Assembly: GCF_000715075.1 (NCBI RefSeq)
Contig: NC_134081.1
Span: 105,946,108-106,010,107, forward strand
Source of the DNA: Nicotiana tabacum
Taxonomy: Eukaryota; Streptophyta; Magnoliopsida; Solanales; Solanaceae
Length of the DNA stretch: 64,000 nt
Direction: 5' to 3'
Positions 1 to 11,354 of this stretch are shown piece after piece (within the stretch, counting starts at the first letter, position 1; each line of letters begins with the position of its first letter). The notes under the pieces are model-generated. The model saw only the letters and a program-made list of their open reading frames with translations. It did not search any database and was not told the DNA's origin. A program made the translations under genes and the position numbers.

Positions 1-706
1 ATTTCATGTTATGCTTCCTTAGGATATCAAATGTTTCTTGCAAATGCTTAAGATGGTCACCTGTATTCAAATACTTAACGAGCATATTGTCTATATAAAC
101 TTACATAGTCTTTCCTATTTGCTTTTCAAATATTTTATTTACGAGCCGTTGATAAGTGGCTCCGGCATTTTTCAACCCGAATGGCATTACATTGTAACAA
201 TATGTACCGAAATTTGTTATAAACGAAGTTTTTTCCTGATCTTCCGAGTTCATCTTTATTTGGTTGTACCCGGAATAAGCATCGAGGAAACTCATCAACT
301 CGTGCCCGGCCGTGGCATCAATCATCTGATTGATATTTGGCAGTGGGAACGAGTCTTTCGGGGACGCCTTATTAAGGTCTTTATAGTATACACACATACA
401 AAATTTATTGTTCTTCTTAGGAACTACTACTACATTGGCTACCCAGTCCGGATATCTTACCTCTCAGACCGAACCGATTTTAAGCAAACGTGTTACCTCT
501 TCTTTGACGAATTTATTCCTGGCCTCGGCAATAGGGCGTTTCTTCTGTCTTACCGGAGGTACATTGGGATCCAAACTCAGCTTGTGCACGGCTATTTCCG
601 TCGGGATACCTGTCATATCCTCGTGCGACCATGCAAAACAATCATCATTAAATTTAAGGACTTCAATAAAACCAGACATGAGCTCCGGGTGTAGTCCTAT
701 CCCCAA
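1..706 (-). pseudogene. Reverse transcriptase fragment of the Tat-lineage element
   Basis: Minus-strand ORFs 706-464 and 397-101 encode the start of the RT domain: a linker with FAWSHEDMTGI, then VYYKDLNKASPKDSFPLP, FLDAYSGYNQIKM and FGTYCYNVMPFGLKNAGATYQ. A disabled stretch at about 400-470 separates them. The YxDD catalytic box would follow just beyond the window edge. Confidence 0.85.
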
Positions 707-965
707 ATAGAATTTTCTTTCTAGGAATTCCTCGAATAATGCAACTTACTCCAGTTCCTCCGCCGTGGATTTTGTTGCGTCTGAATCTTCTAGAACTTGG
801 AAATATCTTGGCACCTAATATTATTCTGACGACTCTGCTTCCGGGCTAACTCATTCTAGCTCGGGAGTAGTGTCGGTTCCTATAATTGCTATGTCGCGCG
901 TTCCTTCCCTTTGCTACTGGAAACTGAGATTACATTCATCTCCCCTATTGTCGATTGATCACCTC

Positions 966-1606
966 TTATCCGATTGATTCTTTGGGCATTGGAAACTTCA
1001 GCAATTGGTGATATGTTGAGGGTACAAATTTCATCTCGTGTAGCCATGGCCTTCCCGGAATGATGTTGTATCTCATGTCACCATCTACTACTTCGAAAAG
1101 AGTTGTTTTTATTACTCCTTCAGCGTTCGTGAACAGCAAAATCTCTCCCCGGGTCGTCACGCTCGCATGGTTGAATCCAACGAGGAGCTTTGTTGCCGGA
1201 ATAATGCTTCCGGTGAGTTTATCTTGCTCCAATACTCTCCATTGTATGATATTAGCCGAACTTCCTGGATCCACTAGAACACGTTTAATCTAAAATCTAA
1301 CACATGTAAAGAAATTACCAGTGCGTCGTTGTATGGTAACAGCAATCCATCTGCTTCCTCCTCCATGAAAATGATATCGTCTTCCTGGAGTCTTTTACTA
1401 TGAGTTATTGATACTTTCGTCTTCTTCACTGCTGAAAAGGTCACCCCGTTAATCGCATTCCCCTCGAAGATCATATTGATCGTTTGGCGTGTGGGTCCTT
1501 CTCCTACTTTCAAAGGTTCTGGATTGTCTCTGTTACAACCATAATTGTTCTTAGCTCGGTCACTCAAGAATTCTATGAGGTGACCATTCTTCAATAATGT
1601 AGCCAC
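966..1606 (-). pseudogene. Retroviral-type aspartic protease region of the Tat-lineage element, frameshifted
   Basis: Minus-strand ORFs at 1606-1274 and 1274-966 form one protease region. The first carries the INMIFEG and KRLQEDDIIF motifs typical of the pre-protease segment of Tat polyproteins; the second opens with the active-site loop VDPGSSANII and continues through IIPGRPWLHEMK. The two are in different frames around 1274, so one frameshift separates them. The enzyme would process Gag-Pol if intact. Confidence 0.78.
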
Positions 1607-1619
1607 TTCTTCCCGGAGG

Positions 1620-2954
1620 TGCGGGCAGTCCCCTGTACGGTGACCGTTCGTCCCATGGTACTCGCACTATAAGTTGGGATCTCTCTGGATGGATTCGAAT
1701 CTCATAGGTCTCGAGAATCGTGCCTCTTTAATGTTTCTCATGGCTGACACCAACTCCATTATACCGACGTTGAAGTTATATTCCGATAACTTGGGGTAAG
1801 AAGGATCCCGAGATCCCGACGTCTCTTTATCCCGGAGTGATCTATTGTTTTGACCATGATCGGTCCCTCTGTCAACGATGAACTTGTTTGCTGCCGGAAA
1901 TTTCTGCCACGACCTTCGGTCCGCTCGTAGGGCAAAAACCGGCCCCTCAAAGTCTGTATGTTCGCGTCGTAGTTATCCTTTGATTTTTCTTTGCTCTTCT
2001 CCCGTCCTTTGGCCGATGATGTGGAACCGACCTGGTCATCTTCGATCCTTATCTTTGACTCGTACCGGTTGTGGGCATCTGCCTAAGTTGTTGCTTGAAA
2101 CTCAAGCAAGCTTTCCTTCAGCTTTCGGGACGTGTCTGAGCTTCTCGGATTCAATCCTTTGGTGAATGCTTCAGCTGCCCATTCGTTCGGGACGGTAGGG
2201 AGAAACATTATTTCTTTCTGGAATCGGGTAACGAACTCTCGTAATAATTCAGATTCTCCCTATGCTATCCTGAATATGTCGGCCTTTCGGGCTTGTACTT
2301 TTCTGGCCCCGGCATGAGCCTTGATGAAAGAATCCGCGAGCATCTCAAAGATCTCTATGGAATGCTCGGGTAATAATGAATACTACGTTAGAGCTCCCCT
2401 CGCGAGAGTTTCTCCAAATTTCTTTAGCAACACATATTCAATTTCGTGAGGAGCTAAATCATTTCCTTTTACCGTCGTTGCGTAGGTGGTAATATGCTCA
2501 TGTGGGTTTGGAGTACCGTCATACTTTGGCACTTCGGGTATTTTAAACCGCTTTGGGATTAGGTCCGGTGCCGCACTCGGCTTATACGGCAATTGAGTAT
2601 ACTTCTTTGAGTCTGGGCCTTTCAATATTGGTGGCACGCCCGAGATTTGATCCATACGGGCGTTTACTTCCCTCATAAATCGTAAAAGTTCATTTTCGAT
2701 GGGTTGTTCTCGTTGTTGAGACCGGATCTACTCCCCCCGGCCCCATGGGATCCAACTTCGCCCCTTGGAGTGTTGTTGTCGGCTCTCTGCGTCGTTTGGT
2801 TTGCGGGAACATCAGGAGGAATTGGGTCTCGTCTGTTTGCATTTTTTGAAGCCCCTGATAGTGCCTGCTTCAGTTCCATCATAACTTGATCCTGCCGCGT
2901 GAGATGGCCTAGAATGATTGAGTGTTGCTCTTGCAGGACCCTCACCTCATCCAC
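1620..2954 (-). pseudogene. gag remnant of the Tat-lineage element
   Basis: Minus-strand translation gives a polar N-terminal segment (2954-2673), then a conserved gag segment containing PPILKGPDSKKY and FKIPEVPKYDGTPNPHEH (2676-2383), then in other frames the retrotransposon gag core down to about 1760. Homology with the gag of the element at 62.76-63.9 kb (QILKGMYSKKF, FRMPEILNYN) supports the call. Stops and at least one frameshift interrupt it, so no intact Gag can be made. A C-terminal zinc knuckle was not located with confidence. Confidence 0.8.
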
Positions 2955-3207
2955 GACATGCTCCTCATCAGCATCATCGAGAGTTGTATCTCGAACCTAT
3001 CAAGGGTATTGTCTGTCATGCACCGACGTGGCGTCATTCTCCTCATTGCGGGTGTCACTGATTGAATCCTCGAAATGAGGTTGATCCCCTCGATTTTCAA
3101 GGTTGTGCGTGTTGTCAACAGTGTTATCCGCCATTTTTTTATGATTTTCTAAGACGAAACAATCTAATTTAATTGCAAGGATCAATTTAATTGCACGACT
3201 GTCTAGG

Positions 3208-3226
3208 CCCCACGGTGGGCGCCAAA
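3208..3226 (-). other. Primer-binding site of the Tat-lineage Gypsy element
   Basis: On the minus strand the sequence begins TTTGGCGCCCACCGTGGGG, the standard position and core (TGGCGCC) for Tat elements. The same core occurs at 62652-62670 in the second element, with changes in its 3' half. Confidence 0.75.
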
Positions 3227-3792
3227 TTATTTACCCGTAAAATGGTACAGTTAAATTTATATGTGGTTTCTAGACAAGTGAACTAATTTGATCCTGAAAT
3301 AATACAATAATTAAAAAATGTACAATACTTAGCCTTGAAATGTAGATGAAACAGTAGAGATGACAGTTCCGAGAACAGAATTTTCGGGCACAACAATGAT
3401 GAGATCAAAAAGCAAGAAAGGTAAGATTGTGTTAAGCTTTATATAGAATTTAGTATAAGTTTAGCCGGAAAATTCGTCCCCCTTACAATGATAACTGAGA
3501 TAACTATTTATACCTATGTCTAAGGAAGGGGGTACTAGGATCGTGTCCTCCTTTAATGTCAATTATAAGGGTCATTGATGAAGACATAATGGTGAACATA
3601 AATGTCAAATTCTCTGTAATGGACCGTCGCTCTTAATGCTGCAGAATATTTCCTATTAAATGCTACCGGGCGCAGAGCATTTAACACACATTTATGAACG
3701 TTATCCTTTCCGGTCTTCGGCCATCCCCATCTTGGGTTCCACGTGTCCTCCCTTTAGACGACCACGTGTCATATCATATTTCACCCTATACA
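3227..3792 (-). repeat. 5' LTR of the Tat-lineage Gypsy element (boundaries approximate)
   Basis: The block lies directly upstream, in element orientation, of the primer-binding site. The outer end is placed at 3792 because the minus strand starts TGTATAGGG there; the inner end is set by the primer site and could be up to about 20 bp off. A TATAAATA box on the minus strand (3512-3505) fits a U3 promoter. The partner LTR is outside the window, so the ends could not be confirmed by comparison. Confidence 0.65.
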
Positions 3793-4008
3793 ATTTCTAT
3801 CTTAAAAAAATAGAAAAAAATGCGTAAAAGTCGATTATATATTTTTGTGAAAACCAAACTATTAAATAAAGAAAATGCGAATATGAATTGATTAGCTAAG
3901 TTTTTTCTTTCGAAAATTGGTTATGTTGCATATTTGGTTTAATCTCATCATATTATACTTTCGTTTAAAGACCTAGTTATTTCATTTTATCCCGTCAATA
4001 GTAAATTG

Positions 4009-4014
4009 AAAAAA
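4009..4014 (-). terminator. Pol III terminator (T6) of tRNA-Tyr
   Basis: Six consecutive T on the minus strand begin 3 nt past the discriminator base, the usual Pol III stop signal. Confidence 0.85.
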
Positions 4015-4016
4015 CA

Positions 4017-4109
4017 TCCGACCTGCCGGATTCGAACCAGCGACCTAAGGATTTGCTGTTAGGCTTTCCCCACTACAGTCCTCCGCTCTACCAACTGAGC
4101 TAAGGTCGG
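4017..4109 (-). tRNA. tRNA-Tyr (anticodon GTA) with a 20-nt intron
   Basis: Read 4109 to 4017 this folds as a complete cloverleaf: acceptor stem CCGACCT/AGGTCGG, D arm GCTCAGTTGGTAGAGC, anticodon loop ACTGTAG with GTA, and T arm CTGGTTCGAATCCGG (box B core GGTTCGAATCC). Removing 4072-4053 leaves 73 nt including discriminator A at 4017. The intron sits one base 3' of the anticodon, the standard place, and tRNA-Tyr is one of the few plant tRNAs that normally has one. CCA is not encoded. A CAA motif a few bases upstream and a T6 tract downstream fit Pol III transcription. It looks functional. Confidence 0.97.
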
Positions 4110-4917
4110 CTATTGACAGTCTGTGCAACACTTTTTTATTTTGAATGCGAGATTTCCTGATGTACTTATTGCTATTTTTTCCCAATCACCTCAGCTAAGT
4201 TTACAGTTAATAAATGGAATTTGTCCTTCGGTCATAAAGTGCTCGTTCACTTTTTCGATTTTATTGAAAAGACGTAGTAATAAATTTCTTAATGCCTTTC
4301 CTAAGTTGCATGACTTAAATCTATTAAGCGAATAAACTATATTTTCTTGAGCATATTTTTCCATATTAACAAATTATTTGCTTGTCTCCTTCCATATGTG
4401 ATATGTGTATAATAATATCTTTATTCACTTCTAGCAAATATTTACAATCTTCAATTGTCGCCTTAGAGGATGATATTGTGTGTCCTCCTCTTTGATAAAC
4501 TTGACAATAAGTAGGCAGTTCGTCTTCACTTTTAATTTTTTGTATCCCCTTTCTTGTACTAATTTGAGACCTTATTCGATGTTACAAAGTTTTGTAACGA
4601 GGATTGATATAGACTTCATTCGTTTTTCTTGGTCTTTCTTAATGATCCCTCCAAAAATAGCATTTCCGATCTTCACAGTTCATGACATCAATAATAAGTT
4701 TCATTTTTCTTGCATAAGGAATTGATCAAAACTTTTGCTTTTGGCTGGTTTTAGGTATAGAGATTTGTGAAGGAAGCATTTCATCAATTTTCTTAGGATA
4801 ATCTTTAATTTGCTAGTATATAAGTTCGATAGATACATACTTTTTTTTAATCAAATTTATGTTTTGCTCTTCCCATATATACAATTGTTATTTATGATAT
4901 CATAAAATCATCCAAGT
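4110..4917. other. AT-rich stretch without a supported gene
   Basis: Only short open frames occur on either strand. A minus-strand reading around 4530-4130 faintly resembles a degraded RNase H or reverse transcriptase tail of a retroelement, but no catalytic motif can be assigned, so no feature is claimed. Confidence 0.5.
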
Positions 4918-5303
4918 AGGGGTGGCAAACAGGCGGGTGGGTCGGATATGAACTGATCGAAAATGGGTAATATAAAAATAGATAAAATATCTGACCTGAC
5001 TCATATTTAATACGAATAGAAAATGGGTTAACCGGCGAATAATATCGATATACATATTATCTATTGTTTCTTGAATATGATCACTTTTGGAGTTTTAGGA
5101 GGATTAATCTCCCAAATTTGAGAAACCCCTACTTTGAGTCTTTGCAAATGTAAAAGTTAAACTCATTGGTTATTTATTTCTAAGTGGATAATAGGGATCT
5201 TATTCATATTTGACCCATTTTTAAAAAGTTAATTATCCAACCAATATTTTGATGAATAATATGGATAGATAATTATTATTTTTATCTATTTTGCCACCAC
5301 TAC
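4918..5303. mobile_element. hAT-type MITE, about 386 bp
   Basis: The left end reads aggggtggcaaac and the right end tttgccaccactac, imperfect terminal inverted repeats of the common plant GGGGTGGCAAA type. Flanking octamers atccaagt (4910-4917) and agccaagt (5304-5311) match at 7 of 8 positions, as expected for an aged 8-bp hAT target duplication. There is no coding capacity. A longer sequence with the same left end begins at 23238. Confidence 0.75.
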
Positions 5304-5475
5304 AGCCAAGTATTGGCTTCTCATTCAAAGTATTAATCCCATTCAATGAAATGAACTTATTCCATGTTCATTTAGATAGTAAACAATCTCTGATAATATG
5401 CACAAAGTCCTCCACATTTTTATCATATTGTTCACATTTTGGAGACTCAATTAGTTTCTTAGTAATATCAAGGAG

Positions 5476-6128
5476 TGCTGGTGTTAGTGCATTTTAATAT
5501 CAAAATTATAATATTAAGTGCATTATTTCTTGTGAGATGGTGGTTATAAATTGGTAAGAAAGTGATCATTACTTTTGTGTAACTCATGAAATCACTAATG
5601 TCATGATCTACCACTAATTACCCACTAAAGATTAAATTTTGTAACCAACAATCATGTTCTACAATTTTATTTTTCCGCTACCTTATTATTTATTTCATAG
5701 AAGAGATTCTACACCTATAAATAGTGGTGTTTCCTCCTTGTGTTTGGAATGGGATAATTTAGTAGTGTGTATGAAAAAAGTGAACTTGGTATAGTGAAAA
5801 AGAAAGTTAAGAGAATGAGAAAATTTAAGTCTCCAACTTATTCTCGACAAAAGAGAATATTATTTCTGTTGCAGGAAGGTGTTCATTTTGGTAGAGTTTT
5901 GGACACAACAACTTGTCCAGAGTTAGTTCGAGTCATACGATGTTGCCGGGTTATTGTATTTTGGAGGGCACAAGTCAAGAGTATTACTGTTGGATCGGTA
6001 AAGATACTACCACAGTGAACTTAAATCTCTTTAAAGAGAGCGAGATATACGCGCCTCAACCTGAAGAATATTTATTTATTTTTTCTTCATCTTATTTTTC
6101 AACTGTAATTACTTATAATTTCATCAAT
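5476..6128 (+). repeat. 5' LTR of the Copia element
   Basis: It aligns with 14771-15388 along its length, starting TGCTGGTGTTAG against TGTTGGTGTTAG in the 3' copy. The TATA box TATAAATA lies at 5716-5723. The right end is approximate: it should end in CA but appears mutated, and no clear primer-binding site follows. Confidence 0.88.
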
Positions 6129-6170
6129 AATATGATGCAAGTAATCAGGTAAAGTTTTGCTGTAATTTTG

Positions 6171-6391
6171 ACAAGGTGGGTTGCTCTGATGGTAAGCACC
6201 CTCCACTTCCAACCAAGAGGTTGTGAGTTCGAGTCACCCCAAGAGCAAGGTGGGGAGTTCTTGGAGGGAAGGATGCCGAGGGTCTATTGGAAACAGCCTC
6301 TCTACCCCAGGGTAGGGGTAAGGTCTGCGTACACACTACCCTCCCCAGACCCCACTAGTGAGATTATACTGGGTTGTTGTTGTTGTTATTG
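6171..6391 (+). mobile_element. TS-family SINE, full length
   Basis: A tRNA-derived head with a box A-like segment (gctctgatggtaagcac) and box B (gttgtgagttcgagtcac) is followed by the TS body, the segment shared with RTE LINEs (gtaaggtctgcgtacacac) and a (TTG)n tail. It lies between the 5' LTR and RT remnant of the Copia element, so it inserted after or during decay of that element. No convincing target duplication was seen. Transcription would be by Pol III from the internal boxes; mobility would depend on an RTE-type LINE. Confidence 0.9.
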
Positions 6392-6611
6392 TAAGGTAGA
6401 AGTTCACTCTCTTTATGAGATGGAAAGGTAAAAACTTTTTTACTTGGTTAACTCAAGCGGATGAAAGGTAAAAACTTTTAACCTTATACTTTCTTGACTA
6501 TGTGATTATATTATTTATGATTATGAATCTTCATATTTCTAGAAATATTGGGGGTAAAAGAAATAAAAAATTCTTGCATGAAAATTTTGAATATTCGTGC
6601 AAGAGTGAAAG

Positions 6612-7034
6612 TTGATTAAATCAAAAGATTGTGATAAGTACATCTATCATAAGTCTTGGAATAATTCACATGTAATTGTTTGCCTTTATGTTGATGATTT
6701 GTTAATATTTGGCTCTGATATGAATGTTATTGGAGAAACTAAAAGCATGCCTAGTAGACATTTTGACATGAATGATTTGGGTGAGGCAAATTTTATTCTT
6801 GAAATAAAAAATTATTAAAACATGTAATGCAAGTATCCTTGATTAGTCACATTATGTTGAGAAAATTTTGAAAAAAATATAATTTTATTGATTGCAAGCA
6901 TGTTATTCCTTTTGATTCAAGTGTTCACTTATTCCCTGTACAAAGTGATAATGATGTGATAAATCAAAAGGAAATATGTTAGCTTAATTGGAAGCTTGAG
7001 AATATGTGACTGATTGTACTTGGCCAGATATTGT
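6612..7034 (+). pseudogene. Copia reverse transcriptase fragment
   Basis: Plus-strand translation gives IVCLYVDDLLIFGSD, the catalytic YVDD box of Copia RT, followed by FDMNDLGEANFILEI, both classic. A stop ends the first frame near 6818 and the homology continues in broken form to WPDIVY at the insertion site of the nested element. Upstream RT motifs are missing. Confidence 0.9.
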
Positions 7035-7039
7035 ATATG

Positions 7040-8673
7040 TGACAAGCGCAAAACACACACTTAAATTGTGCTCACTGGTCAAAGATAGTATAGTATAATA
7101 TCGTGTCTACAGGGATTGGATTTAAATAGTAGTCTCGTAGTTTTTAGCTTGATTGCTATTCAGGAGGATCAACAGTTGAGATTTATATGACTAAGAATCT
7201 AAAATCTACATGTATTACCTAGTGACTATCGAAATAAGGAATAAACAATTAAAGTTATCGGTGGGACAGGATAGGGTTTTGACGGAATAAGTGCAAGATA
7301 ATTGTTCGGGGTCTAACTCTATATAATTCACTTCCAATGTTCAAGTGAGTCTCTCGAATTCACTCTATTATTAGTTCAAACGTTTAGCAAAAACTCCTCT
7401 CTCGATTAAGTCTTAACCTCACAAGATGAACCAATTTAAGCACTGTGAAGATATGCAATAATGCGTAGTGGATCAATACTGTGAAGATATGCAATAATGC
7501 GTAGTGGATCAATCTTTAGGAAAACCTCTTTCGATTATTTTCCTAACCAGGTTTAATCAATGATTCAACTAGCCTCTTTCGATTACTTAGAAGAATCTAT
7601 GAACTCAACCAACAATATAATGCAAAGATATCACAAGTTATACCTCTCTTGATTACATGAACTAGTGAATATAGATGCAATAATTAAATCTTCCAAAACG
7701 ATTCAAATACATAAGAATAGAGTTATAATCCACAAACAATCATCAATACACCAAATCCATCAAATTAAAACCCAAAAGGAACTACTCCATAGACATGGAG
7801 AAGTTCTTTACAAATATAACTAAAGTATAGGAAAACATAAATTCAATCCAAACCTGGATCTTGAGTGAGGAAGGAATGATGAAATCCTTGTGCTTGTATT
7901 CTTCCAACTCATCCTTAGCCTCCTTAGGTCGAAATTATGTCAAAAGTCCTAAAAATGTTATTTTTCGTGTATTTAAGACCCCCCACCCCAATAATCTCCG
8001 GACGAAACTACCCTTTTAGCGGAAATGGGAAGATACTCTAACATTTTTGTGCTACTGCGCCGCGACATGCAACACGCTCGTGGGCAATTCCAGTACGATT
8101 TGCAAATCACTTTCTGGGTGTAATTTGCACTGCCGCACCGCACTGGGCGACGCGGCGTGCGTCCCATTAGTGGTATTTTCCAGCAACTTTCAATTTGCAC
8201 AAAATTGACCAAAAACCTTTGTCCCCCACGTATGCAGGCATGCTAATTAGATGTGACTCTTTAATGCTTTGTCCCCAAGAATGCCCTCTTTAATGCTTTT
8301 TGCCTAATTTTCCATTATCTCTTTCATTTCTCAATTATTTGTGCTTATCTTCTAATATTAGCTTTAATCCTTTGCATTATGTATTTTTTCACTAGCACCT
8401 TATTAGCCACATTAGCTTGCACCATAATTTCATCCAGTTTTTATGCATACTCAATTTTCGACCCCGACTTAATCCTTTAGTCCTTTACTCAGACTTCAAA
8501 GCTCCAAATAACTCGAATTAGCTCCGTAAAATCTAAACAACTCGGGATCACTCTTACACGGTATAAAATACATAATAAGTGCAAAATAATACTAATTAAA
8601 GCTCAACGTAAGTAAAGTGCAGTAAATTAGAGTGCAATAAGCAACTAAAATACGGGATTATAGCCTACCATCA
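7040..8673 (-). repeat. 3' LTR of the nested LARD-like element
   Basis: It is 1634 bp, begins tgacaagcgc and ends cctaccatca on the plus strand, and aligns with 11355-13692 once the MITE in the latter is removed. It carries a private 36-bp tandem duplication (7442-7513). Confidence 0.92.
7442..7513. repeat. 36-bp tandem duplication private to one LTR
   Basis: Two adjacent identical 36-bp units (7442-7477, 7478-7513) starting actgtgaagatatgc. The partner LTR has a single unit near 11758, so the second copy arose in this LTR after insertion. Confidence 0.9.
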
Positions 8674-10787
8674 ACACCCCACATTTAATCATTGCTCGTC
8701 CTCAAGCAATCAAACTACAATTCACATAGACACGACCTTTTTAAAAAACTCTCTTAACCCATCACACCAAGAATAATAGAACAGATTAAGCACATTATAG
8801 TAACAACCTCGCCTCAAGAGTTGACTCAACAACACCACGCATTTTTCACAACCTGCTCACTTATTCTAACACAAAGGTCAATGACATTACCTTTCCTTCG
8901 TGAATCAAGTGCCCTCACACAACAATAGAGAGTAGTTCCACACACAATAAAGTTTAAGAACAATTAGGAACTCAAGATACGAAGAATTTACTCTCTCAGA
9001 AACAACATTCATGTGCCACAAAAGACGTACCATAAGCTTGCCCATAATGTAATACTCTACTAATTGAGCTCATTCAGTCAAGGATCAAGTAGAAATTTAT
9101 TTGGTTGTAATGTAAGTTGTGGGATGGGTAAGATATATTTGGATATAAGCATGACTACACCTCCTTAAGTACTTTAATACATAAAATCGGTTGTTCAAAA
9201 TTCCACACTTTTGTCAAATCATAACTCCATATTTACGTCAATATATGTCAACTCCCCACTTCTTTAAGCACACATACATCAAAAATTACCACTATCAATG
9301 AATATTTACACAACAATGCAACTATATATTTTTTTCAATTCACGTGACTCTTATTAATTTTTAATTTTTTTAAAACAGTGCACATTTCTCCTTATTTCAT
9401 TAGTTCCACTCAAAAGCCAACCAACACCCCACACTTTAACTTTTACAAAGTTCATAACAATTTCAAATGCTCACGAGAGGTAAAATGGTTAAGGCTTGTA
9501 ATGTGGTTGCCAAAGAAGCAGGATTACAGGCTCAAAGGGGTTAACTAAGATACATAACAATTATGTAGGAGCAACATATAACTGGCTCAATAAAGAAACG
9601 CCTATATCACTTCCAAGACTGAATAAAACTACTATTTTCGCTTTGCAAACATACGGGGCAAGTTCTAGACATCAAATATAATGCACATAATACACAAAAT
9701 CTCTCACACACATGGCACATAACTCACTCAGGATTGGACTCATCAAGACACTCTAATCAAAGTAATTAAGCAAAGTTAAGATCATACAATTTAAGGTGCT
9801 TATACAAGAGTCAAAAATTGAGCCTAAGTGTCACAACTAAAGCACTTACTATTCTCAAGGCATAATAAAGTCAAGAGATATTGCTTTCAGTTAAAATCAC
9901 AATACAAGATCTCCTACTCCTAAAAAAATAAAAACTAACTATACCCGATTCAAACAAAACCCTTGGAAAAGAACCGCGACACAAAGAAAAACCAAGGGGG
10001 GATTATTATACTACCTAAAGAAAATAATATATATATTTTTTTCTTCGAACTTAAAAATTTCAATCAAAAGAAATGAAAACAAGCACAAGAAACAAAAACA
10101 AACAGTTATTTACATATTTATATCCTCACCCCACACTTTAAATTGTGGTATGTCCCCATGACACACAAATAAAAAGCAAGAGATAAAGAAAACTCCCTGG
10201 ACTTTTTCCGTTTCCGAGAATTTGTGAACTCCACCCCTAATTTTGAATGCATTTTTCACTTTCGCTCCTCGGGATTCTTTATTGAGCTCATCATGCCAAA
10301 GTCCTTTAAGGATACTTGCAAGACCCGCTATTTTCTTTCTTTCTTGGCCTCATTTTGAGCGGTGGATTGTTCTTGTAAGATTATCTTCAAATTATTTCTA
10401 CATTCATTCACAAGATCAATCCCTGCATATTCCTGTAAATCCCAAAAAATAAAATCCACATGATCACGGTTAGAATAAGAAAATGAAGAAGAAAGGTCAT
10501 GTGAGTGTTCCTCTGATAAGTCCAAGACCATCTGTTCCTCATTCTCTTCTACTAAAAATTATAAATGTGGATATGTGGATGGGGGGAGGGGGGGTTGAAC
10601 TCTTCTTCTATTGATTTATAATCAATCAAAGCCTCATTTTTAATCATCTCAGTTGAAACATAGTCCTCTTATAGAGTAGAAAACTCGCTCTGTAGATGTT
10701 CATCATCTCGGGTAGGCTTATTCTCACCGGATATTTCCTCTATATATTCACCATCACAATGCAATGAGCTTTCTAAAAGTGTACTTA

Positions 10788-11171
10788 TTATTTTTGCATT
10801 GTTAGATTGTTAATGGATTCATCATCTTGTGTAAATCTCTCTTCCACCTTATTTATGAACTTATACATAAGCTCTTCTAAACTATCATTCTCCTCTTGAG
10901 GTGGTTGTCTCACTTCACTTTCATTCCAGTCATAATAAGTGTATTCATCCCAACCAGAGTCAGAATTGTACCCATATGAATCCTTATAACTGTATGGACT
11001 AGAGGCAAAGTGAGAGTGTTCAAAAGATGAACCATAGGAAGAATACCTACCTGCTTGACAATAAATCCATAGATGATTTCCACCGCATTTAAAACACATA
11101 GCGGACCGCTGCCAATGTTCAGCTGCTAACTCTTCAACTATTTTCTTATGCTGGTTGTACTTCATCTTCAC
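10788..11171 (-). CDS. Gag-like protein fragment with a zinc knuckle, 127 aa
   Basis: The ORF starts about 160 nt after the primer-binding site in element orientation, where gag is expected. Residues about 23-39 contain CFKCGGNHLWIYC, a Cys-Cys-His-Cys knuckle with spacing C-x2-C-x3-H-x4-C, one residue shorter than the usual C-x2-C-x4-H-x4-C. The rest is Tyr/Ser-rich, then acidic (DDESINN at the end). It may bind element RNA; whether the shortened knuckle folds is unknown. It may be only the C-terminal part of an ancestral Gag, since no capsid-like region precedes it. Confidence 0.6.
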   Translation of the reverse strand: MKMKYNQHKKIVEELAAEHWQRSAMCFKCGGNHLWIYCQAGRYSSYGSSFEHSHFASSPYSYKDSYGYNSDSGWDEYTYYDWNESEVRQPPQEENDSLEELMYKFINKVEERFTQDDESINNLTMQK

Positions 11172-11330
11172 ATCATTTTGAGTTCAATAACAAGAATATG
11201 CTCTTCAAGATTTCTTCAACAAAAAAATCTTGAAGAGAAGTTAACCAAACAAACTAAAAATAAAAGAAAAAATTTAAAAGCTAATTCCTAAATTAGCATT
11301 ACAAACTACTTCAAACACCATTGATTGTCA

Positions 11331-11350
11331 ATCCCTGGCAACGACGCTAA
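11331..11350 (-). other. Primer-binding site of the LARD-like element
   Basis: The minus strand reads TTAGCGTCGTTGCCAGGGAT just inside the LTR; it differs at a few positions from the tRNA-Asp-complementary site of Athila/Tat-type elements. It fixes the element's orientation. Confidence 0.75.
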
Positions 11351-11354
11351 AATT

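Larger units (their letters stand above)
1..3792 (-). mobile_element. Ty3/Gypsy LTR retrotransposon, Tat lineage, decayed, truncated by window edge
   Basis: Read on the minus strand the order is 5' LTR (about 3792-3227), primer-binding site (3226-3208), gag (from about 2954), protease (about 1606-966) and reverse transcriptase (706 to the window edge). The RT block with the DLNKASPKDSFPLP and DATAGHELMSFLDAYSGYNQ motifs and the primer site beginning TTTGGCGCC are typical of the plant Tat lineage. Frames are broken by stops and frameshifts in gag, between gag and protease, and inside protease, so it is not autonomous. RNase H, integrase and the 3' LTR would lie left of position 1. A related element in the opposite orientation starts near 61.9 kb. 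Confidence 0.9.
8674..11354 (-). other. Internal domain of the LARD-like element
   Basis: AT-rich, mostly non-coding on both strands. The only recognisable coding signal is the gag-like ORF at 11171-10788 and short polar ORFs downstream of it in element orientation (for example 10531-10328), which may be a degraded continuation of the same protein. Nothing resembling polymerase motifs was found. Confidence 0.7.

Noticed and set aside
38..710. Plus-strand open frames over the Tat RT
   Set aside because: They are antisense to a clear RT reading frame and contain no recognisable domain.
4123..4730. Possible degraded retroelement RNase H on the minus strand
   Set aside because: Only a faint resemblance with no catalytic residues that can be placed; not supportable.
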